Assembly (NCBI RefSeq): GCF_016526145.1 | Contig: NZ_JADDUE010000001.1 | Span: 310,001-374,000 of the forward strand | Direction of reading: 5' to 3' | Origin: Saccharopolyspora galaxeae | Lineage (GTDB): Bacteria; Actinomycetota; Actinomycetes; Mycobacteriales; Pseudonocardiaceae | DNA: 64,000 nucleotides | In this document: positions 58,623 to 64,000 of the stretch, piece by piece | Layout: the number at the start of each line of letters is the position of its first letter | Position numbering within the stretch: the first letter of the stretch is position 1 | Notes under the pieces: generated by a model | Told to the model about the DNA's origin: nothing | What the model saw: only the letters and a program-made list of their open reading frames with translations | Database searches by the model: none | Position numbers and translations under genes: made by a program

Positions 58623-60227
58623 TCAGCGCGGTGCGTGCTGCTGCGCCCAGCGGGCGATGGCGGCGACTTCGTCGGCGTGCGCGGGCAGCGTGTCGTCGGC
58701 GATGCCCACGACCGGGATGTGCCCGGCGCGTTCGACGTCGGGCGGGCGCGGCACGAAACCTTTCTCGTGCACCCCGGTGCTTCCGCGGCCCGGGGAGCCT
58801 TGCGCGAGGTGCCCGGTGGTGCGCGCGTAGCGGGTGAGCACCTGCGGCAGTCGCAGGTCGCGGTCGACTCCGAACCACTGCTGGCTGAGCGGGAAGATCC
58901 CGGACAGCGCGTCCCACCAGCCTTCCGCGGCCAGCAGCAGGCCCGGGTGCCTGCGCCGCAGCTCGTCGGCGAGGCGCCGGTAGCCGTCCACGAGTTCGTG
59001 CCGCGGGTCGTTGAACCAGTAGCCGACGGTGTCGAAGAACGCCGCGTCCACGCCGAACTCGGACACGACGGCGGAGACGGATTCCACCAGGTGCTCCCGG
59101 AATCCCGGTTCGCCGGGGTTGAGGAACACCTGATCACCTTCGCCGCTGCGGTCGGAGTCCCAGTCCGGCCGGTTCAGCAGTTCCACGTAGCGATCGGTGT
59201 CGTTGCGGAACACCGCGCGCTCCCAGTCCGGGTATTGCGCGACGTTCGCGCCGTGCCCGCCGAACATCGGCATCAGCCGGACTCCGAGCTCGCGCGCCGT
59301 GCCCGCTAACGCGTGCAGGCCGGCCGCGCCGCCGAGGTCTTCGCCCGGCCGGTAGCTCGGGTAGTCGTGGTAGTAGCGGCCTTCCCATCCGGGCAGGTAG
59401 GCGAGCACCCGGTGTCCGTCGATGTGCCGGGTGATGAACCGCAGCGCTTCGGCCATCGCGGGGAAGGTGTTGAACACGTACCCGGTCCAGTGCTGGCCGT
59501 GCAGCGTGACCACAAGTGCGATGTCGCGCAGCCACTCCGGCACGTCGGTTCGCTGTTCCCAGGGCACCAGCCGATGCGTTCGGTCCACAAAGGACATGTG
59601 GTCCGCGAGGTCGGTTTCGGGCGCGGAAACGTTGCTGCGCAACAGGATCGGCGGAACCTGGTAGGTCGTCGTGCGGTTCGAGGCCGGTGCGACGTGCACC
59701 AGCTCGGCGATCGGCGCCGAAGCGTAGGCGGGCTGGTGTACGTGCAGGATCTGCCGCCGCACCAGCGGATCCCGCACGCTGAGCGTCAGATCTCCGGCGG
59801 CCACCCAAGGTGTCGCCCAGTCCGGCCCGGGATATTCGAGCTGGAACCGCTGCCCGTCGACCCCGTGCACCTGCCCGCGCGGGGTGTTCGCCGCCCACCA
59901 GCCGCCGCGCGTGCTCGCGGGCAGCCCGGTCAGCAGGAGCTTTACCGCCTTCACCGGTTCCGGGTGGCGCACGTTGATCGACCACTCCAGGTGGTCGCCG
60001 GTGCGGCGGAGTTCGATGTCCGCGCCACCTTCGCTGGTCCGCTGCTGCCCGAGCAGCGCGAGCCGGTCGCAACGCACTCCACCGTCGTGCGGCTGCGCGC
60101 TCGCGGCGTCGAGGCCGTAACCGTTGCCGGTGGTGAAGATCTGCACCGCCCAGCGCAGGTCGGTGCCGGGCACTGGGAAGTAGGGGTCGCGGGGGTCGAA
60201 GCTCAGGTCCGAGTCGATCAGCGCCAC
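58623..60227 (-). CDS. Glycoside-hydrolase-like TIM-barrel protein
   Basis: 534 residues: an N-terminal beta-sandwich (about 1-190), then a (beta/alpha)8 barrel with HGQHWTGYVFNTFPAM, HIDGHRVLAYLPGWEG, MFGGHGANVAQY, VDAAFFDTVGYWF and LLLAAEGWWDA. Asp in FFDT and Glu in AAEGW are in the usual positions of a nucleophile and acid. No signal peptide. It recalls alpha-galactosidase-like and DUF6259 proteins; substrate unknown. GTG 60227 has AGGAGGG upstream. Confidence 0.75.
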   Translation of the reverse strand: MALIDSDLSFDPRDPYFPVPGTDLRWAVQIFTTGNGYGLDAASAQPHDGGVRCDRLALLGQQRTSEGGADIELRRTGDHLEWSINVRHPEPVKAVKLLLTGLPASTRGGWWAANTPRGQVHGVDGQRFQLEYPGPDWATPWVAAGDLTLSVRDPLVRRQILHVHQPAYASAPIAELVHVAPASNRTTTYQVPPILLRSNVSAPETDLADHMSFVDRTHRLVPWEQRTDVPEWLRDIALVVTLHGQHWTGYVFNTFPAMAEALRFITRHIDGHRVLAYLPGWEGRYYHDYPSYRPGEDLGGAAGLHALAGTARELGVRLMPMFGGHGANVAQYPDWERAVFRNDTDRYVELLNRPDWDSDRSGEGDQVFLNPGEPGFREHLVESVSAVVSEFGVDAAFFDTVGYWFNDPRHELVDGYRRLADELRRRHPGLLLAAEGWWDALSGIFPLSQQWFGVDRDLRLPQVLTRYARTTGHLAQGSPGRGSTGVHEKGFVPRPPDVERAGHIPVVGIADDTLPAHADEVAAIARWAQQHAPR

Positions 60228-60240
60228 GAGCCCTCCTGGA

Positions 60241-60453
60241 TCAGGTGGTGTCGGTGTGCCCGGTGGCCTCGTCCAGCAGGGCGGCGAAGTCGTCGGCCTC
60301 GTCCGCGTCGAAGATCACCGTGTCTCCCGGCGGCAGCACGACGGCCACTCGATCGCCCATGACCAGCACCGATACGGTGCGATTCTCGCCGCCGGAGTCG
60401 CGGCAGGGAATCCGCCATCGGAGGTCATCGGTCGGTTCGCCGTTCGGCCACAT
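60241..60453 (-). CDS. Small acidic hypothetical protein (70 aa)
   Basis: 70 residues (MWPNGEPTDDLRWRI start), beta-prone in the middle (VSVLVMGDRVAVVLPPG), with an acidic Asp/Glu-rich end. AGGA precedes the ATG at 60453; its stop is 13 bp before the glycosidase-like gene, so they are probably co-transcribed. Similar to short proteins near XRE/DUF397 genes. Confidence 0.6.
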   Translation of the reverse strand: MWPNGEPTDDLRWRIPCRDSGGENRTVSVLVMGDRVAVVLPPGDTVIFDADEADDFAALLDEATGHTDTT

Positions 60454-60833
60454 GTCGTCCTGTCCACTTCGGGCTGTGCGGTCTGGATGACTGAACCGCG
60501 TGTACCGCCCGGCTTCAAGTGGCGTCGACCGATCGAGTGGTGAATCGTGATCAACTTCGCTCGGGAGCTTCCCGTGAGCGGGGAAAGCGGCCGGCCCCGA
60601 CGAGTCCGCTGACCCACCGGCCGCCCTCCCGATCATCCCCAGGGGTAAGCCAGATCACCGCAACCTTCAGCGGCTCTCACTATTTTGGGGGCGCTGGACT
60701 AGCTTTCACTACCTCCTTTAGTCGAGTCGTTGCGCCGAACGTGATAACGCCGACTCCGCCGCCGGATCAGATCGTCGCGACCCGCTCACCGCAGGTGACG
60801 ATTTGTTTTCTGAAGAAACGGTTGCGAGTGCAC
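60454..60833. other. 380-bp region without a gene
   Basis: Lower GC than the surroundings in places (60650-60730), no frame with SD or good codon use. Likely promoter and terminator sequence. Confidence 0.45.
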
Positions 60834-61067
60834 CTATTCGCCTGTGCTGCGCCTTCCTTCCGGATGCGCTGCAAGGCCCGATCGGCCCTCGCTTTTTCGG
60901 CAGTCGGAGCAAATGCGCCGCGCGACGTCGTCCGCCGGGGCGTCGAGCCTGCGATGCACCGGCCCGTAGAGCCGATGGCCGCACGCCGCGACCGGCGCCC
61001 CGCCGCCGGATGTGATCCGGTGCCAGGTCGCGCTGTAGACGCTGCTCATCCAGCCCTGCGCGGTCAT
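60834..61067 (-). CDS. Zinc-ribbon-like small protein (77 aa)
   Basis: 77 residues with CGHRLYGPVHRR and CSDCRK, a likely zinc site. Its ATG at 61067 overlaps the stop of the upstream gene (ATGA), so it is translationally coupled to it. Unknown function. Confidence 0.65.
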   Translation of the reverse strand: MTAQGWMSSVYSATWHRITSGGGAPVAACGHRLYGPVHRRLDAPADDVARRICSDCRKSEGRSGLAAHPEGRRSTGE

Positions 61068-61297
61068 CCGAACATCGGTTTCGGCGCGGCTGCGTATTCC
61101 TCGGCGAGTCGCCGCGTTTCCGGCGCGCATTCCGGGCAGGTGGGCCACAGCCATCCGCACTCCGAGTTATCCGCGCAAATTTGCACCCCGCATAAAGTTT
61201 CCACGGAAATCCCGGTCGGATACCCGCCACCCGGTCGCGTATCGAGCGTGGCGTGCCGCTGCCCAGCGGCCGGAACCCAGTGAAACGGATACGGCAT
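61064..61297 (-). CDS. Cys-rich small protein beside a DUF5753 regulator (77 aa)
   Basis: 77 residues starting MPYPFHWVPAAGQRHAT, with CGVQICADNSECGWLWPTC and CPEC. Such proteins are a frequent neighbour of XRE/DUF5753-DUF397 pairs in actinobacteria, function unknown. It is divergent from the XRE gene across 257 bp. Confidence 0.7.
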   Translation of the reverse strand: MPYPFHWVPAAGQRHATLDTRPGGGYPTGISVETLCGVQICADNSECGWLWPTCPECAPETRRLAEEYAAAPKPMFG

Positions 61298-61542
61298 CGA
61301 AACCGCCTTTCGGAAAGTGCGGGGCCGGTGAGCCGATGCCGGGGGATGCTCACCGACCCCGCGAACCGCTGCGCGCCAGGCCGGGGAGGGAAAGGCCGTC
61401 GCCGCAAGCGGTCGTTTTCTGGTCCATGGACCGTTCGGTCCGTGGACCAAATTAAGCCAGTGTTGCCGATCTAGCCGCAATGCCCTGATCGAGTGGATCA
61501 ATCCTGGTCATGGGGTCGCAAAGGTGAAGCCGTCTCGACTCT

Positions 61543-61548
61543 TAAGAT
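61543..61548 (+). promoter_or_regulatory. -10 box of the XRE/DUF5753 gene
   Basis: TAAGAT lies 6 nt before the ATG, indicating a leaderless mRNA. Confidence 0.55.
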
Positions 61549-61554
61549 TCGTGC

Positions 61555-62418
61555 ATGGCCAAGATCCCCGGTGGCGGCCCGCGAGCCCGCGCGGTCGGCT
61601 ACGAGCTGCGCAAGAAGCGCGAACAAGATCGAGTCACGACCAGGGCGCTGGCGGCACGCCTGGAGATCGCCAAAACACGACTGCTGCGCTACGAAAGCGG
61701 CGAGATTCTGCCGTCGTTGGAAGAGATCGCGCGCTACCTCGGCAAGCTCTCCGTCTCCCGCAGCGAGACCGAACGCATCCTGGAACAAGCTCGCGAAGCG
61801 CACAGCGCCGCCGACGACAGCACGCTGAGCACCTACGGCAGGGGTATCCACCAAGAACTCGCCACGCTGGCCGAGTTCGAGAGCACTGCCGCCAACATCG
61901 TCGAAGTCGCCCCGCTGGTGATCCCCGGCCTGTTGCAGACCCGCGAATACGCGAACGCGGTGCTGGACGGTCAGGGCGAGGAGGAGAAGGAGAACAAGCT
62001 CGCGGTTCGGTTGCAGCGACAGGAAATCCTGAACCGGTCCCGGCCACCTCAGCTGACGGTCATCGTCGGTGAGTTCGCGCTGCGCGAGCCGATCGGCGGC
62101 GTCGAGGTTCTTCGCGCCCAGCTGGACCAGCTGATCAGTGCCGCGGAGCGCGAACGTATCTCGGTCCGGGTACTCGAGTCCGGCTCCGAGGTCTTGCACG
62201 CGGGGCATCTCGGCGAGTTCATGTTGTTCGACTACGACGACAAGGCTCGGCCGTTGGTGCATGTCGAGGGCTACTTCACTGCGTCTTCGACCAGCAACGC
62301 GAAGGTCATCGCGACCTACCAGGGCGCTGTTGACGACCTGCTGAACAGGGCTCTGGGCCGTGATGAGTCAGTACAGTTCATCAAGGCACTGCACAACGAA
62401 TCGGGGTCGTTGAGATGA
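61555..62418 (+). CDS. XRE regulator with DUF5753 domain (WhiJ-like)
   Basis: 287 residues: XRE helix-turn-helix at about 15-70 (TTRALAARLEIAKTRLLRYE), then DUF5753 (about 100-280) with PGLLQTREYANAVL and EGYFTASSTSNAKVIATY. Pairs with a DUF397 protein, as in the WhiJ/BldB-type systems of Streptomyces, which are thought to form regulatory modules acting on development or antibiotic production. Stop overlaps the DUF397 ATG (ATGA). Confidence 0.9.
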   Translation: MAKIPGGGPRARAVGYELRKKREQDRVTTRALAARLEIAKTRLLRYESGEILPSLEEIARYLGKLSVSRSETERILEQAREAHSAADDSTLSTYGRGIHQELATLAEFESTAANIVEVAPLVIPGLLQTREYANAVLDGQGEEEKENKLAVRLQRQEILNRSRPPQLTVIVGEFALREPIGGVEVLRAQLDQLISAAERERISVRVLESGSEVLHAGHLGEFMLFDYDDKARPLVHVEGYFTASSTSNAKVIATYQGAVDDLLNRALGRDESVQFIKALHNESGSLR

Positions 62419-62618
62419 CTGCGTTAGATGCACTGACATCCGGCTGGAGGAAGTCCAGCCACTCGGGACCGCACACCGCCTGCGTCGAAGTCGCGCCCAC
62501 CGCCACGGGGACCGCGGTCCGCGACTCGAAGTTCCCGGCCTCGGGCCACTTTGCCGTCGACCGTCCACAGTGGTCCGATTTCCTCGGGGCGATCAAGCGC
62601 GGCGACTTCGACCGCTGA
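62415..62618 (+). CDS. DUF397 protein
   Basis: 67 residues with the family signature WRKSSHSGPHTACVEVA and VRDSKFP...W-x-x-F. Translationally coupled to the DUF5753 regulator, its likely partner. Confidence 0.92.
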   Translation: MTALDALTSGWRKSSHSGPHTACVEVAPTATGTAVRDSKFPASGHFAVDRPQWSDFLGAIKRGDFDR

Positions 62619-62642
62619 CCGGCCCAGCCGGACCGGCGGGAG

Positions 62643-62672
62643 TCGCGCCCGCGCAGGGGAACGCGGGCGCGA
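62643..62672. terminator. Hairpin between the DUF397 gene and leuA
   Basis: TCGCGCCCGCG (62643-62653) pairs with 62662-62672; it serves two convergent genes. Confidence 0.75.
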
Positions 62673-62686
62673 ACTCCGCTGGACGG

Positions 62687-64000
<1,314 letters not shown>

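Overview
The window is high-GC actinobacterial chromosome. An Emb-type arabinosyltransferase, a GlfT1-like galactofuranosyltransferase with its Wzt/Wzm exporter, SecA2, the proteasome activator Bpa, a DUF5753/DUF397 pair and many leaderless GTG starts point to an arabinogalactan-walled member of the Pseudonocardiales. Saccharopolyspora or Amycolatopsis-like is an inference; no 16S gene is present.

Layout. 1-12.06 kb is core genome on both strands: emb (cut by the left edge), glfT1-wzt-wzm, bpa, a class V aminotransferase-fold protein without a PLP lysine, secA2, a quinone reductase, a secreted M28 aminopeptidase and a two-gene drug-type ABC exporter. 12.26 kb is tRNA-Ser(UGA). From its anticodon loop (about 12,290) to a duplicated tRNA 3' half at 32,050-32,105 lies a ~19.8 kb integrative and conjugative element of the actinomycete AICE type. 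It carries a tyrosine integrase and Xis, a DUF3631 ATPase with a prim-pol (RepPP-like replication), a GGDEF protein, an FtsK/TraB translocase with a candidate clt, Spd-like membrane proteins, a row of very small proteins and a divergent GntR (KorSA-like) repressor. Its cargo includes a class IV aminotransferase that is a paralogue of a chromosomal gene at 42.9 kb, an HTH-FGE fusion, an XRE-TPR regulator beside an unknown membrane protein, and, between the att site and int, a NACHT NTPase whose membrane part is a long glycine zipper. Outside attR a decayed C-terminus of a related integrase shows that this tRNA gene was occupied before.

32.1-64 kb is core genome again: an L,D-transpeptidase, a secreted proline-rich protein, hisC/pat, a dienelactone-hydrolase-like protein, a twin DnaA-box palindrome, acetoacetyl-CoA synthetase, tRNA-Ser(GCU), tRNA-Arg(ACG), formaldehyde dehydrogenase, truncated haemoglobin, a thiolase with Ser in place of the second catalytic Cys, tyrA, tadA and its partner, CsbD, tRNA-Ser(CGA), a secreted lipase, a Tat-exported cholesterol-oxidase-like enzyme with a divergent TetR, tRNA-Ser(GGA), a copper-only SodC-like lipoprotein, SRP RNA, dnaX, an S9 peptidase, the ybaB-recR pair, a glycosidase-like protein, a DUF5753/DUF397 pair with divergent zinc-ribbon genes, and leuA (cut by the right edge).

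Most promising for novelty: the NACHT/glycine-zipper protein placed between att and int, the HTH-FGE and aminotransferase cargo, and the integrase arm-like repeats that recur beside several tRNA-Ser genes.
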